From Paenibacillus taichungensis (GTDB lineage: Bacteria > Bacillota > Bacilli > Paenibacillales > Paenibacillaceae), in NCBI RefSeq assembly GCF_013359905.1, contig NZ_JABMCC010000121.1, positions 868,001 to 932,000 on the forward strand: a DNA stretch of 64,000 nucleotides, given 5' to 3'. Below are positions 44,440 through 52,979 of this stretch, piece after piece; within the stretch, counting starts at the first letter, position 1, and each line of letters starts with the position of its first letter. A program made the position numbers and the translations under genes. The notes under the pieces were generated by a model that ran no database searches, had not been told where the DNA came from, and saw nothing but the letters and a program-made list of their open reading frames with translations.

Positions 44440-44613
44440 ATTCAAGTGCGTTAAATGAATAGCTATGGAATCACAAGTAGAAGTCCGACTTCTCACCTGA
44501 TCAACAAATATGTTGGCTGGTCAACGATCCCAATGATTTATGAAGTGTTTACTCATGAAGAATTGTGTTGATTACAGGGATGTCGGTAGCTTAACCGGCA
44601 TCCCTTTTATTTT
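44440..44613 (+). ncRNA. Leader of infC with attenuator (probable L20 leader)
   Basis: About 180 transcribed bases lie between the promoter and infC. They contain AGAAGTCCGACTTCT and CTGATCAACAAATATGTTGGCTGGTCAACG, a helix-forming block, then a terminator hairpin at 44577-44613 (GGGATGTCGGT, loop, ACCGGCATCCC, T-rich). In Bacillus such a leader is bound by ribosomal protein L20 to switch off infC-rpmI-rplT. Placement and content fit; the exact match to the known RNA family is inferred. Confidence 0.65.
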
Positions 44614-44654
44614 TGTGTAACAGGATATTCAAAATGACCTGGAGGTGGACGGTT

Positions 44655-45164
44655 ATTAGTAAAGATCACATGATTAATGATGAGATTCGGGCGAAGGAAG
44701 TACGCCTTGTCGGAGCTGAAGGAGAACAAATTGGGATCACGCCGATTCGGGAAGCACTGCAAATGGCGATTGACCTGAACTTGGACCTGGTCAATGTGGC
44801 ACCACAGGCTAAACCGCCGGTATGCCGCATCATGGACTATGGCAAATTCCGCTATGAGCAACAAAAGAAAGACAAAGAAGCCCGTAAGAACCAGAAAATT
44901 GTTGACATTAAAGAAGTATGGTTCCGTTCCAATATTGAGGAGCATGATTATCAAACGAAGCTTCGTAATGTAGTTAAGTTCTTGAAAGAAGGCGACAAGG
45001 TAAAATGTTCCGTTCGTTACCGCGGACGTGAAATTGCGCATGCCGCCATTGGTCAACGGATTTTGGAACGCGTTAAGGTGGAGGTTGCAGAACTTTGCAC
45101 CATCGAACGTCAACCAAAATTGGAAGGCCGCAGTATGATCATGATTCTGGCTCCTAAAGCCTGA
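44655..45164 (+). CDS. infC: Translation initiation factor IF-3
   Basis: 169 residues from an AUU start. GGAGGTG ends seven bases upstream of ATT 44655, and no ATG or GTG fits that spacing. AUU is the known start of many infC genes, letting IF-3 repress itself. The protein reads ISKDHMINDEIRAKEVRLVG, then PVCRIMDYGKFRYEQQKKDKEARK, the IF-3 linker, and ends with a full C-domain. It keeps subunits apart and checks start codons. First gene of a three-gene operon with rpmI and rplT. Confidence 0.93.
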   Translation: MSKDHMINDEIRAKEVRLVGAEGEQIGITPIREALQMAIDLNLDLVNVAPQAKPPVCRIMDYGKFRYEQQKKDKEARKNQKIVDIKEVWFRSNIEEHDYQTKLRNVVKFLKEGDKVKCSVRYRGREIAHAAIGQRILERVKVEVAELCTIERQPKLEGRSMIMILAPKA

Positions 45165-45188
45165 TAACATTGGAGGAGGAAACACAAA

Positions 45189-45392
45189 ATGCCTAAAATG
45201 AAAACACACAGCAGTTTGAAAGGACGCTTCAAAATTACCGGTTCCGGTAAAGTCCTGCGTTACAAAGCTCACAAAAACCACTTGCTTTCCCACAAATCAA
45301 AACGTGCTAAGCGCGTTCTGAACGGCAACCCAGTTATGGCTGCCGGGGACGTAAGACGTTTGAAACAAGGTTTGGCTAACTTGAAAGGCTAA
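45189..45392 (+). CDS. rpmI: Ribosomal protein L35
   Basis: 67 residues, very basic, beginning PKMKTHSSLKGRFKITGSGKV and with HLLSHKSKRAKRVLNG, the L35 signature. AATTGGAGGAGGAAACAC precedes the ATG. Second gene of the infC operon. Confidence 0.97.
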   Translation: MPKMKTHSSLKGRFKITGSGKVLRYKAHKNHLLSHKSKRAKRVLNGNPVMAAGDVRRLKQGLANLKG

Positions 45393-45480
45393 TTCTAATT
45401 AGTACATTCCGTATGGGGGATCGGCTACGGCCGTACACATACCACGGATACATTTATATTTATTTGGGAGGTTCTTTAAT

Positions 45481-45840
45481 ATGGCAAGAGTAAAAGGCGG
45501 TTTTGTAGTACGTCGTCGTCATAAAAAGGTTTTGAAACTGGCAAGAGGTTATTTCGGTTCCAAACACCGTATTTTTAAAACAGCTAACGAGCAAGTAATG
45601 AAATCCCTGGTATACGCATACCGTGACCGTCGCAACACAAAACGTAACTTCCGCAGACTGTGGATCGTTCGTATCAATGCTGCAGCACGTATGAATGGTT
45701 TGTCTTACAACAAACTGATCCATGGATTGAAACTTGCTGGAGTAGACATGAACCGCAAAATGTTGGCTGATCTGGCCGTTAACGACATCAATGCGTTCAA
45801 CTCTTTGGCTACTGTAGCTAAAGGCAAAATCAACGCTTAA
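45481..45840 (+). CDS. rplT: Ribosomal protein L20
   Basis: 119 residues, basic, beginning ARVKGGFVVRRRHKKVLKLARGYFG; RNFRRLWIVRINAAARMNGLSY is the conserved core. L20 binds 23S rRNA early in assembly and, by analogy to Bacillus, represses its own operon through the leader at 44440. A perfect hairpin and T run follow. Confidence 0.98.
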   Translation: MARVKGGFVVRRRHKKVLKLARGYFGSKHRIFKTANEQVMKSLVYAYRDRRNTKRNFRRLWIVRINAAARMNGLSYNKLIHGLKLAGVDMNRKMLADLAVNDINAFNSLATVAKGKINA

Positions 45841-45851
45841 AATTTTTATGC

Positions 45852-45880
45852 AAGCCGCCGTACCTATGGCGGCTTTTTTT
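45852..45880 (+). terminator. Terminator of the infC-rpmI-rplT operon
   Basis: AAGCCGCC and GGCGGCTT arms with a GTACCTAT loop and seven further T. Confidence 0.9.
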
Positions 45881-46121
45881 ACGGCTTGAAGATTGATTTG
45901 CTCCAAAGAGCAGGGTCGTGTGTAACGAATATGCTGCAGCCTGTAAGGGAACAATGAAAGCATATAACGGGTGAATAACAGGCTGTGATAATACATAAAA
46001 TACGAACGGTGAAATAATACAAACGAAAACAGGTGAATTCCACATCTTTCTAGGAAGAGTGATATGTATTTGTTATATAACATCACATCGTTGTAACGTT
46101 AGTGTGTTAAATCGTTAAATT

Positions 46122-46135
46122 ATTAAGCGCTTTCA
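46122..46135. promoter_or_regulatory. Candidate cre site upstream of the BMP lipoprotein
   Basis: Read on the minus strand, TGAAAGCGCTTAAT fits TGWAANCGNTNWCA at 12 of 14 positions, including the AAGCGCTT core. It lies about 300 bases before the gene and 70 before a TATAAT (46203). Confidence 0.5.
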
Positions 46136-46418
46136 ATAAAAAAAGAGCAAAAATAAGTGAGATTTGGTGATGAAACATCTGGATTTTACCACGGGTTGAA
46201 TGTATAATCACCTCTAGTAGGCTAGTCCTAAAATTTTCTCTTCAAGTCATAATGTTCGGTTTTTCGACAGGTGACACAAACTTTAAGGGGTAAGAATGCG
46301 CTTTTAATGTCGAAGAAACCATACATTCTGCATAAAAGCCATATTATCGATCTGTTGATCCGTTCCATTTTGGCCTGGACAGGAATTAGGTATATATCAT
46401 TAAGGGGGAACAAGAGAA

Positions 46419-47459
46419 ATGAAGAAGATGCTCAGCTTGTCTTTGGTCATGTTGCTGGCAGTATCGGTTATGCTCGCAGGTTGCGGTAGCAAACCGAAAG
46501 AGGAAACAAATGCCGGAGGAACTACAGGTGGCGAAAACACTGAAGCTAAATCCGATTTGAAAATCGGTATGGTTACTGACGTAGGTGGAGTTAACGACAA
46601 ATCGTTTAACCAATCCGCTTGGGAAGCTCTGCAAGCAACTGAAACTGAAACAGGTGTAGCTGTTAAATACCTGCAAAGTAAATCCGATGAAGAGTACATT
46701 CCAAACCTGAACGAGTTCGTTAAAGGTGGATATGATCTGACTTGGGGTATCGGTTTCCAATTGGCTGATGCGATCAAGACTGTAGCTGAACAAAATCCTG
46801 AATCCAAACTCGCGATCATCGACAGTGTTGTTGATGCTCCTAACGTTAAATCGGTAACATTTGCTGAAGAAGAAGGTTCTTACTTGGTAGGTGTTGTAGC
46901 TGGTCTGACAACTAAATCGAACAAAATTGGTTTTGTTGGCGGTATGGAAAGCCCACTGATCAAAAAGTTTGAAGTAGGTTTCAGAGAAGGCGTTAAAGCT
47001 GTTAATCCTAATGCTGAATTCATTCCGAACTACACAGGTGCATTTGATAAGCCTGACCTTGGTAAAGCAGCAGCAGCTACACTTTACAACAAAGGCGTAG
47101 ATATCATTTTCCACGCTTCCGGTGCTACTGGTAATGGTGTGTTCAACGAAGCAATCGCTCGTAAGAAACAAGGTCAAGACGTTTGGGTTATCGGTGTAGA
47201 TAAAGACCAATCCCTGGAGTTTGGTGATGAAGTAACACTGACTTCCATGATCAAAAAAGTTGACGAAGCTGTTAAGCGCGTAAACCAAGAAATCATCGAT
47301 GGTACATTCAAAGGCGGAGCTGAGAACCTGACTTTGAAAGAAAACGGTGTAGGTGTCGCTGATACTTCTACGAAAAATGTTTCTGCTGATGTACTTGCCA
47401 AAGTGGACGAGTACAAAGAAAAAATCATCAACGGCGAAATCAAAGTTCCTACAGAGTAA
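46419..47459 (+). CDS. BMP family nucleoside-binding lipoprotein
   Basis: 346 residues. Signal peptide MKKMLSLSLVMLLAVSVMLAGC with lipidated Cys22, then a Gly/Glu-rich spacer. The body (LKIGMVTDVGGVNDKSFNQSAWEAL, GYDLTWGIGFQLADAIK, HASGATGNGVFNEAI) is the BMP/PnrA/Med fold that binds nucleosides. It corresponds in order to nupN of the Bacillus nupNOPQ importer. It is separated from the ATPase by 307 bases with several hairpins, so it may be made in excess over the transporter. AAGGGGGAACAAGAGA precedes the ATG. Confidence 0.92.
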   Translation: MKKMLSLSLVMLLAVSVMLAGCGSKPKEETNAGGTTGGENTEAKSDLKIGMVTDVGGVNDKSFNQSAWEALQATETETGVAVKYLQSKSDEEYIPNLNEFVKGGYDLTWGIGFQLADAIKTVAEQNPESKLAIIDSVVDAPNVKSVTFAEEEGSYLVGVVAGLTTKSNKIGFVGGMESPLIKKFEVGFREGVKAVNPNAEFIPNYTGAFDKPDLGKAAAATLYNKGVDIIFHASGATGNGVFNEAIARKKQGQDVWVIGVDKDQSLEFGDEVTLTSMIKKVDEAVKRVNQEIIDGTFKGGAENLTLKENGVGVADTSTKNVSADVLAKVDEYKEKIINGEIKVPTE

Positions 47460-47482
47460 TCTGATTCTGCTATAAAATGAAT

Positions 47483-47719
47483 AATCATCGAGGCCGGTCT
47501 TGACCGGCCTTATGATTGTCAAAGTAGGAAAATTTGCTCAGATCATCATAACAATTGTACAAGCTATGTATTATGTGATTGGGGATTAGCCCAAGGCAAA
47601 AGCAAGAAGACTTCGTATCAACGCTCCGGTAGGAGCTTTTCTTAAGATTATCGATGATCCTAAGAAAAAGTACCGCTAAAATGCGGTCATCTTCCTTGAA
47701 TAAACGTCGTTAGACGTTT
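47483..47719 (+). other. Series of hairpins between BMP gene and ATPase gene
   Basis: Successive stem-loops: 47483-47517 (AATCAT and AGGCCGGT arms, no T run), 47623-47640 (GCTCC/GGAGC then TTTT), 47672-47687 (ACCGC/GCGGT) and 47702-47719 (AAACGTC/GACGTTT then TTC). They may stabilise the upstream mRNA, end part of the transcription, or act as a processed element. Confidence 0.55.
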
Positions 47720-47766
47720 TTCTTACGTTTGCGGAACCACACTATATCAGGTATAAGGGTGATTAC

Positions 47767-49305
47767 ATGGGTGCAGCAACCCCCGTCGTTGAGTTGAAAC
47801 AAATCACGAAGCGTTTCCCAGGCATTGTTGCCAACGACGCCATCAGCCTTCAGCTTCGTAAAGGCGAGATCCATGCTCTACTGGGCGAAAACGGCGCTGG
47901 TAAATCAACGTTGATGAATATTGTCTTTGGTCTCTATCAGCCGGATGAAGGTTCCATTGAAGTGAATGGCAAGCCTGTCATCATCGACAGCCCTAACAAA
48001 GCAATCGATCTTGGCATCGGCATGGTGCATCAGCACTTTAAGCTTGTACAGCCGTTCACGGTAACAGAGAACATTATTTTGGGATCTGAACCAAGGAAAG
48101 GTCTCAACATTAATTATAAAAAAGCTGCTGCTGAAGTGCAGCGTCTGTCTGAACAGTATGGACTCAAAGTGAATCCGCATGCCAAAATTCATGACATTTC
48201 CGTCGGAATGCAGCAACGTGTTGAAATCGTAAAAACGTTGTATCGTGGTGCAGACATTCTTATTTTTGACGAGCCTACTGCTGTATTAACACCTCAGGAA
48301 ATCAAAGAACTGATGGTAATCATGAAAAAATTGGTGGCCGAAGGCAAGTCCATTATTCTGATTACACACAAACTGAAAGAAATCATGGAAATCTCCGATA
48401 CGGTGACGATTATTCGTCGTGGTAAAGTGATTGATTCAGTTATAACATCAGAAACGAATCCGAATGAGTTGGCAGAAAAAATGGTTGGCCGCAATGTCAC
48501 TTTTAAAGTGGACAAAAAGCCAGCTACTCCAGGAAACAATGTGCTTGAAGTTAGCAAATTGACCGCCAAGAATAAAGAAGGTATCTCGGTACTGAACGAA
48601 CTCAACCTGAATGTACGTGCAGGAGAGATTGTAGGAATCGCAGGTGTTGATGGTAATGGACAGAGCGAACTGATTGAGGCTCTTACCGGACTGCGTAAAG
48701 TAGATAGCGGCTCGATTCGCCTCGAGGGTAAAGAACTGTCTAATCATTCTCCGCGCCATATTTCGGAGTCAGGTGTAGCTCATATTCCGGAAGACCGGCA
48801 CAAACATGGACTTGTACTAGATTTTTCGGTGAGTGAAAATATTGTCCTGGAATCATATTATAAAGCTCCTTATACACGTAAAGGATTCCTTAACTTCGAT
48901 GCGATCAAGAAGCAAGCGAAGCGTCTTGTCGAGGCATTTGATGTGCGTACACCAAGCATTGAAACGAAGGCCCGCTCCTTATCGGGAGGGAACCAACAGA
49001 AAGCCATAATCGCACGTGAGGTTGATAAGAACCCTGAACTGCTTATTGCTGCTCAGCCAACTCGTGGTCTGGACGTAGGTGCTATTGAGTTTGTTCAAAA
49101 ACAATTGATTGCACAACGTGATCAGGGCAAAGCGGTATTGCTGATCTCATTCGAGCTGGATGAAATTATCAACGTATCCGACCGAATTGCTGTCATCTAC
49201 GAAGGACAGATTGTGGGCGAGGTGCTGCCGGAAGAAACCAATGACAGGGAGCTCGGCTTGATGATGGCGGGCAGCACCCAAAAGAGAGGTACTGTGCATG
49301 AATAA
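47767..49305 (+). CDS. ABC transporter ATPase, double domain, nucleoside-type
   Basis: 512 residues with two nucleotide-binding domains. Domain 1: Walker A GENGAGKST at 40-48, signature DISVGMQQRVEIVK, Walker B ILIFDEPTAVLTP. Domain 2: GVDGNGQSE in the Walker A place (degenerate) and signature SLSGGNQQKAIIAREVD. This layout is that of NupO/RbsA-type ATPases. ATG 47767 follows AGGGTGATTAC. The C-terminus overlaps the next gene by eight bases. Confidence 0.93.
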   Translation: MGAATPVVELKQITKRFPGIVANDAISLQLRKGEIHALLGENGAGKSTLMNIVFGLYQPDEGSIEVNGKPVIIDSPNKAIDLGIGMVHQHFKLVQPFTVTENIILGSEPRKGLNINYKKAAAEVQRLSEQYGLKVNPHAKIHDISVGMQQRVEIVKTLYRGADILIFDEPTAVLTPQEIKELMVIMKKLVAEGKSIILITHKLKEIMEISDTVTIIRRGKVIDSVITSETNPNELAEKMVGRNVTFKVDKKPATPGNNVLEVSKLTAKNKEGISVLNELNLNVRAGEIVGIAGVDGNGQSELIEALTGLRKVDSGSIRLEGKELSNHSPRHISESGVAHIPEDRHKHGLVLDFSVSENIVLESYYKAPYTRKGFLNFDAIKKQAKRLVEAFDVRTPSIETKARSLSGGNQQKAIIAREVDKNPELLIAAQPTRGLDVGAIEFVQKQLIAQRDQGKAVLLISFELDEIINVSDRIAVIYEGQIVGEVLPEETNDRELGLMMAGSTQKRGTVHE

Positions 49306-50377
49306 CGTATTAAAATGGTTTACCCGTGATTCATTTATATTACCTATTGTAGCCATCATTATGGGTCTGATCCTCGGTGGTATTGTCATGCTGATCGGCG
49401 GATACAATCCGATTGAAGCGTACAGTGCATTGTTTACGAAGGTTTTCGGAGACATGTACAACTTTGGTGAAGCAGTCCGAGAAATGACACCGCTGATTAT
49501 GACAGGACTTGCATTTGCATTTGCGTCACGTGCAGGACTGTTTAATATCGGGGGAGAAGGACAATTTCTCGTTGGTATGACTGCGGCGACTTTTGTAGGT
49601 GTGAAGTTTGCAGGTCTGCCAATCTACATTCATGCTCCACTGGCATTGATTGCTGGTGCAGTATTTGGTGGACTGTGGGCAGCTATTGCTGGTTACCTGA
49701 AAGCAGCGCGTGGGGTAAACGAAGTTATCAGTAGTATCATGCTGAACTGGATTGGTCTGTATCTGGCCAACCTAATCGTGCGCCAATTCCTGCTGTTAAA
49801 AGGTGAAAATCGTTCGGTGGATATCAGTGATACCGCATCGATTAGTCTGACATGGCTTTCTGAGCTGATGGGCAACTCTCGTGTTCACATGGGAACATTG
49901 ATAGCTCTTGTTATGGCTGTACTCTTTTATATCTACATGTGGAAAACCAAACAAGGGTACGAGATTCGTGCTGTAGGATATAATCCGAATGCGGCAGAGT
50001 ATGCGGGTATGCATGTCAATCGCAATATCGTTAAAGCTATGTTTATCAGTGGTATGCTTGCAGGTCTTGGCGGTGCATTCCAGGTTCTTGGTGTGTTCCA
50101 ATACCAGACCGTTATGTCTGGCTCGCCAGGAACAGGTTTTGATGGCATCGCGGTTGCACTGATTGGTTTGAATCATCCGTTTGGTGTGTTGCTGGGTGCG
50201 TTGTTATTCGGTACGCTCACTTATGGATCTGCGGGAATGAGCTTTGCTGCGGATGTACCGCCCGAGATTATTCGGATTGTTATCGGTTCGATTATCTTCT
50301 TCATTGCGGCACAAGGCATCGTGCGCTGGGTACTTAAACCGTTCTATTCCAAGCGCAAGAAAGAGAAGGTGTTGTAG
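49298..50377 (+). CDS. ABC transporter permease 1, nucleoside-type (NupP-like)
   Basis: 359 residues of the BPD-transp-2 group with about nine helices. Seen: LAFAFASRAGLFNIGGEGQFL near the front, VNEVISSIMLNWIGLYLAN, and the loop RAVGYNPNAAEYAGMHVNR. Partner of the next permease and the ATPase. Its ATG overlaps the ATPase end (coupled). The last residues KPFYSKRKKEK are basic and cytoplasmic. Confidence 0.93.
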   Translation: MNNVLKWFTRDSFILPIVAIIMGLILGGIVMLIGGYNPIEAYSALFTKVFGDMYNFGEAVREMTPLIMTGLAFAFASRAGLFNIGGEGQFLVGMTAATFVGVKFAGLPIYIHAPLALIAGAVFGGLWAAIAGYLKAARGVNEVISSIMLNWIGLYLANLIVRQFLLLKGENRSVDISDTASISLTWLSELMGNSRVHMGTLIALVMAVLFYIYMWKTKQGYEIRAVGYNPNAAEYAGMHVNRNIVKAMFISGMLAGLGGAFQVLGVFQYQTVMSGSPGTGFDGIAVALIGLNHPFGVLLGALLFGTLTYGSAGMSFAADVPPEIIRIVIGSIIFFIAAQGIVRWVLKPFYSKRKKEKVL

Positions 50378-51340
50378 ATGGACTTGTTGACAATTGGGCA
50401 AATTATCAATACGACGCTTGTCTTTGCCACGGCATTGATTTTTGCATCCCTGGGCGGGATATTCTCGGAAAAATCCGGTGTGACCAACCTTGGACTTGAA
50501 GGTTTCATGGTGTTTGGTGCGTTTGCTGCAGGGATTGCTGCGCATTATGCACAAGAAGCTGGCATGGGTGGAACAACGTCTGCCTGGATGGGGATTTTGT
50601 TCGCGGTTGTGCTGGGTGTAGTGGTTTCACTGATCCACGCGGTTGCCTCCATTACGTTTAAGGCTGACCAAATTATTAGTGGTATCGTTATTAACTTTCT
50701 AGCAGCAGGAAGCACACTCTATCTGGTAAAGCTGCTGTTTGAAGGATCAGGCGATTCACCATTGGTACAAGGATTCAGCAAGTTTGATGTGCCGCTGTTA
50801 AAAGATATTCCTTTGCTTGGGGAAGCTTTCTTCAAGAATGTGTATCCGACAACATATCTGGCTGTTTTGTTCGTCTTTCTGACGTATTACATTATGTACA
50901 AAACCCCATTCGGTCTTCGTCTTCGCTCGGTTGGTGAACATCCAAGTGCTGCGGATACCGTAGGTGTTAAAGTGCGTCGTTATCGTTACGTTGCGGTAAT
51001 GATCAGTGGTGCGCTGGCTGCTATTGGTGGAGCTGCTATCACGCTGACTACGACAGGCACATTCTCTCATAATACCGTTTCCGGCCAAGGTTACATTGCG
51101 ATTGCAGCAATGATCTTTGGTAAGTGGAATCCGATTGGTGCCTTTGGGGCGGCTGTGTTCTTTGGTTTCTCGCAAGCTATCCGGAACTATGTACAGTTGT
51201 TCGAATGGTCTCAAAGTATTCCCCAGGAAATTATTTATATGCTGCCTTACCTACTCACCATCATCGTACTCGTTGCGGCTGTTGGACGCTCTTCTGCTCC
51301 GTCCGCACTCGGGGAACCGTATGATCCCGGGAAAAGGTAA
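50378..51340 (+). CDS. ABC transporter permease 2, nucleoside-type (NupQ-like)
   Basis: 320 residues, BPD-transp-2 group. SLGGIFSEKSGVTNLGLEGFMVFGAF and FKADQIISGIVINFLAAG are the conserved blocks; the EAA-like loop is RSVGEHPSAADTVGVKVRRYR. Its ATG directly follows the stop of permease 1, so the two are made in equal amounts. Ends the importer unit. Confidence 0.93.
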   Translation: MDLLTIGQIINTTLVFATALIFASLGGIFSEKSGVTNLGLEGFMVFGAFAAGIAAHYAQEAGMGGTTSAWMGILFAVVLGVVVSLIHAVASITFKADQIISGIVINFLAAGSTLYLVKLLFEGSGDSPLVQGFSKFDVPLLKDIPLLGEAFFKNVYPTTYLAVLFVFLTYYIMYKTPFGLRLRSVGEHPSAADTVGVKVRRYRYVAVMISGALAAIGGAAITLTTTGTFSHNTVSGQGYIAIAAMIFGKWNPIGAFGAAVFFGFSQAIRNYVQLFEWSQSIPQEIIYMLPYLLTIIVLVAAVGRSSAPSALGEPYDPGKR

Positions 51341-51378
51341 CGACAGAATTATGATTTCCCACATAATGCTTTACTTGA

Positions 51379-51411
51379 AAAGGTTCGCCTCGTGCGAACC
51401 TTTTTTTTGTT
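51379..51411 (+). terminator. Terminator after the nucleoside importer
   Basis: AAAAGGTTCGC pairs with GCGAACCTTTT, followed by more T. Confidence 0.9.
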
Positions 51412-51553
51412 TCACAAAGAAAAATATCAGATTACTAGTTTTTAAACTGTTATAGAGAAAGGCACCCATATTTTCATTTAGGGACAAAGAAACAGGCGAA
51501 GCCGGCTCTGGACGAATACACTGTTTTGAACGATCCGAGGAGGAGGGGAAAGT

Positions 51554-51928
51554 ATGAAACAACATGTTACGCGTGATGCAGCGATGAAATTAATAGGCAA
51601 AAATATTGTCGCGATCAAAAAAGACGGTACTCGGGTAACCGGAAGACTGTTGAAAGTATCGGGTAATAAATTGGTGCTGAAACGTCACGTTGGCAAAAAA
51701 GTACACACTAAAGCTATTTTGCCATTGGTATTATTTGATTTACTCGCCATCGCTACGCTTCCTTATGCTTACGGCCCTGGCCCTGGATTCGGTTTTGGTC
51801 CAGGTGGTGGTCCTGGATATGGCCCAGGGCCAAAACCAGGACCGGGGTATGGACCGGGATTTGGTGGTGGATATGGCCCAGGCCCAGGATATGGACCCTA
51901 TGGACCACGGCCACCGGGCTTTTTCTAA
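51554..51928 (+). CDS. Small protein with Gly/Pro/Tyr-rich repeat tail
   Basis: 124 residues. Residues 1-70 look like a small beta-barrel, Sm-like or KOW-like (GKNIVAIKKDGTRVTGRLLKVSGNKLVLKR), then a hydrophobic LPLVLFDLLAIATLPYAY. Residues 75-124 are repeats of GPG, GYGPG and FGGG ending in PPGFF, the style of spore-coat or surface proteins. GAGGAGGAGGGGAAAGT is a very strong site. Function unknown; the tail could be a structural or sticky segment. Confidence 0.75.
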   Translation: MKQHVTRDAAMKLIGKNIVAIKKDGTRVTGRLLKVSGNKLVLKRHVGKKVHTKAILPLVLFDLLAIATLPYAYGPGPGFGFGPGGGPGYGPGPKPGPGYGPGFGGGYGPGPGYGPYGPRPPGFF

Positions 51929-51934
51929 ACAGTT

Positions 51935-52381
51935 TTATAATGTTTTTTCTAACTCGTAACAGCGGCTTAACATAATGTATCGAATGGTGCTATATCCATT
52001 TTTTTGGTAAAATCGAAGACCCTTGGTATTGCCTTCGTCCACCATCACTTTGGATCTTTTGCAACCACGAGATGCCGCAAAATTTTCCGCTTTGAGCAGC
52101 AAGGTCTGACCGTATTTCTTTCGCTGTTCTTTTGTGGCAACAGCCATCATATCCACATACAGCAGTTCACCGTGCATGAGAAAATGGATGAATGCGACGG
52201 CTTCGTTGTCAGGATTCGATGAGACAACAAAGGTCATGCCCCTGTTCATTCGCAGGGGTATTTCTTTGCGTATTTTATTGATTTCACTTTCACTCATATG
52301 AGATAGAGGAACAAGTTGAGAGTCAATCAGCCTCATTATGGCGACATCATCCAGCTTGGATTTACGTTGCCGAATCACCAT
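51935..52381 (-). CDS. GNAT family N-acetyltransferase
   Basis: 148 residues. Motif A is DMMAVATKEQRKKYGQTLLLKA (about 90-111), with MVDEGNTKGLRFYQKNGYST as motif B. The start has VIRQRKSKLDDVAIMRLID, charged. CCTGAAAGGAGGCTTCCG precedes the minus-strand ATG. It ends seven bases from the repeat-tail gene on the other strand; no terminator is seen between them. Confidence 0.85.
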   Translation of the reverse strand: MVIRQRKSKLDDVAIMRLIDSQLVPLSHMSESEINKIRKEIPLRMNRGMTFVVSSNPDNEAVAFIHFLMHGELLYVDMMAVATKEQRKKYGQTLLLKAENFAASRGCKRSKVMVDEGNTKGLRFYQKNGYSTIRYIMLSRCYELEKTL

Positions 52382-52534
52382 CGGAAGCCTCCTTTCAGGA
52401 CCAGTCGTGCTGCTCGTATATCCTATGCCTGAGGCAAGTTGAAAGGTGACTGAATGAAGCGTTGGGATTGGGGTAACGTTAAAGATGGAGAGTGAAGGAT
52501 TAAGGACGTTCTGAATTTTTATACAAAAGGGGTA

Positions 52535-52564
52535 TTGACTTATCGGTTGGAGGAATCATATAAT
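52535..52564 (+). promoter_or_regulatory. Sigma-A promoter of the ilv-leu operon
   Basis: TTGACT (52535-52540), 18 bases, TATAAT (52559-52564). Confidence 0.8.
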
Positions 52565-52589
52565 GTTCCTAACATTTAACGAGAATATT

Positions 52590-52935
52590 TCATCGGCTAT
52601 GAAGAGGACGAAGTTTTAAGGGCTCTTTTGCTCAGAGAGTGGCTGGAATTGCTGAAACCACCACCATTACCCCTTATATACGAGCTCACCTCGGAGCTGT
52701 TTTCCTGAAAAGCATTGGATGTCACTCCATTGGGTTATTAGGGAAAATCGTATGTCTGCGTTACAGACAACAGGTATGGAGAACGGGTATATCCGTTTGA
52801 TCTATCGTTTTTTGTACCTGGTAAGGTCCGTTATTGCGAAATTTCGGACAAAGTTGGGTGGTACCACGGAAGCAACAACCTTTCGTCCCTCGCAAGCATA
52901 AACTTGTTTGCAGGGATGGAAGGTTTTTTTTGTAA
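52590..52935 (+). ncRNA. Leucine T-box leader of ilvB
   Basis: Stem I carries the AGAGAG block (52634-52640) and the specifier CTC at 52685-52687 in GAGCTCACCTCGGAGCTG, i.e. leucine, as in the Bacillus ilv-leu leader. The T-box sequence TGGGTGGTACCACGG is at 52855-52869 and the terminator at 52877-52931 (AACCTTTCGTCCCT ... AGGGATGGAAGGTT, T8). Uncharged tRNA-Leu should stabilise the antiterminator and allow transcription. Confidence 0.92.
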
Positions 52936-52979
52936 CTTTAAATGTCAGAATGATGTAAATTCCGAGAGGAGGATGACTG

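Noticed and set aside
46100..46418. Possible purine or preQ1 riboswitch before the nucleoside importer
   Set aside because: I looked for the conserved cores and found none; only a cre-like site and a TATAAT remain.
46386..47522. 378-residue minus-strand frame over the BMP lipoprotein
   Set aside because: Shadow frame; Ser/Phe/Cys-rich translation typical of antisense reading.
52719..52901. 60-residue open frame in the ilvB leader
   Set aside because: It lies inside the T-box RNA and covers its conserved TGGGTGGTACCACGG sequence; no coding character.
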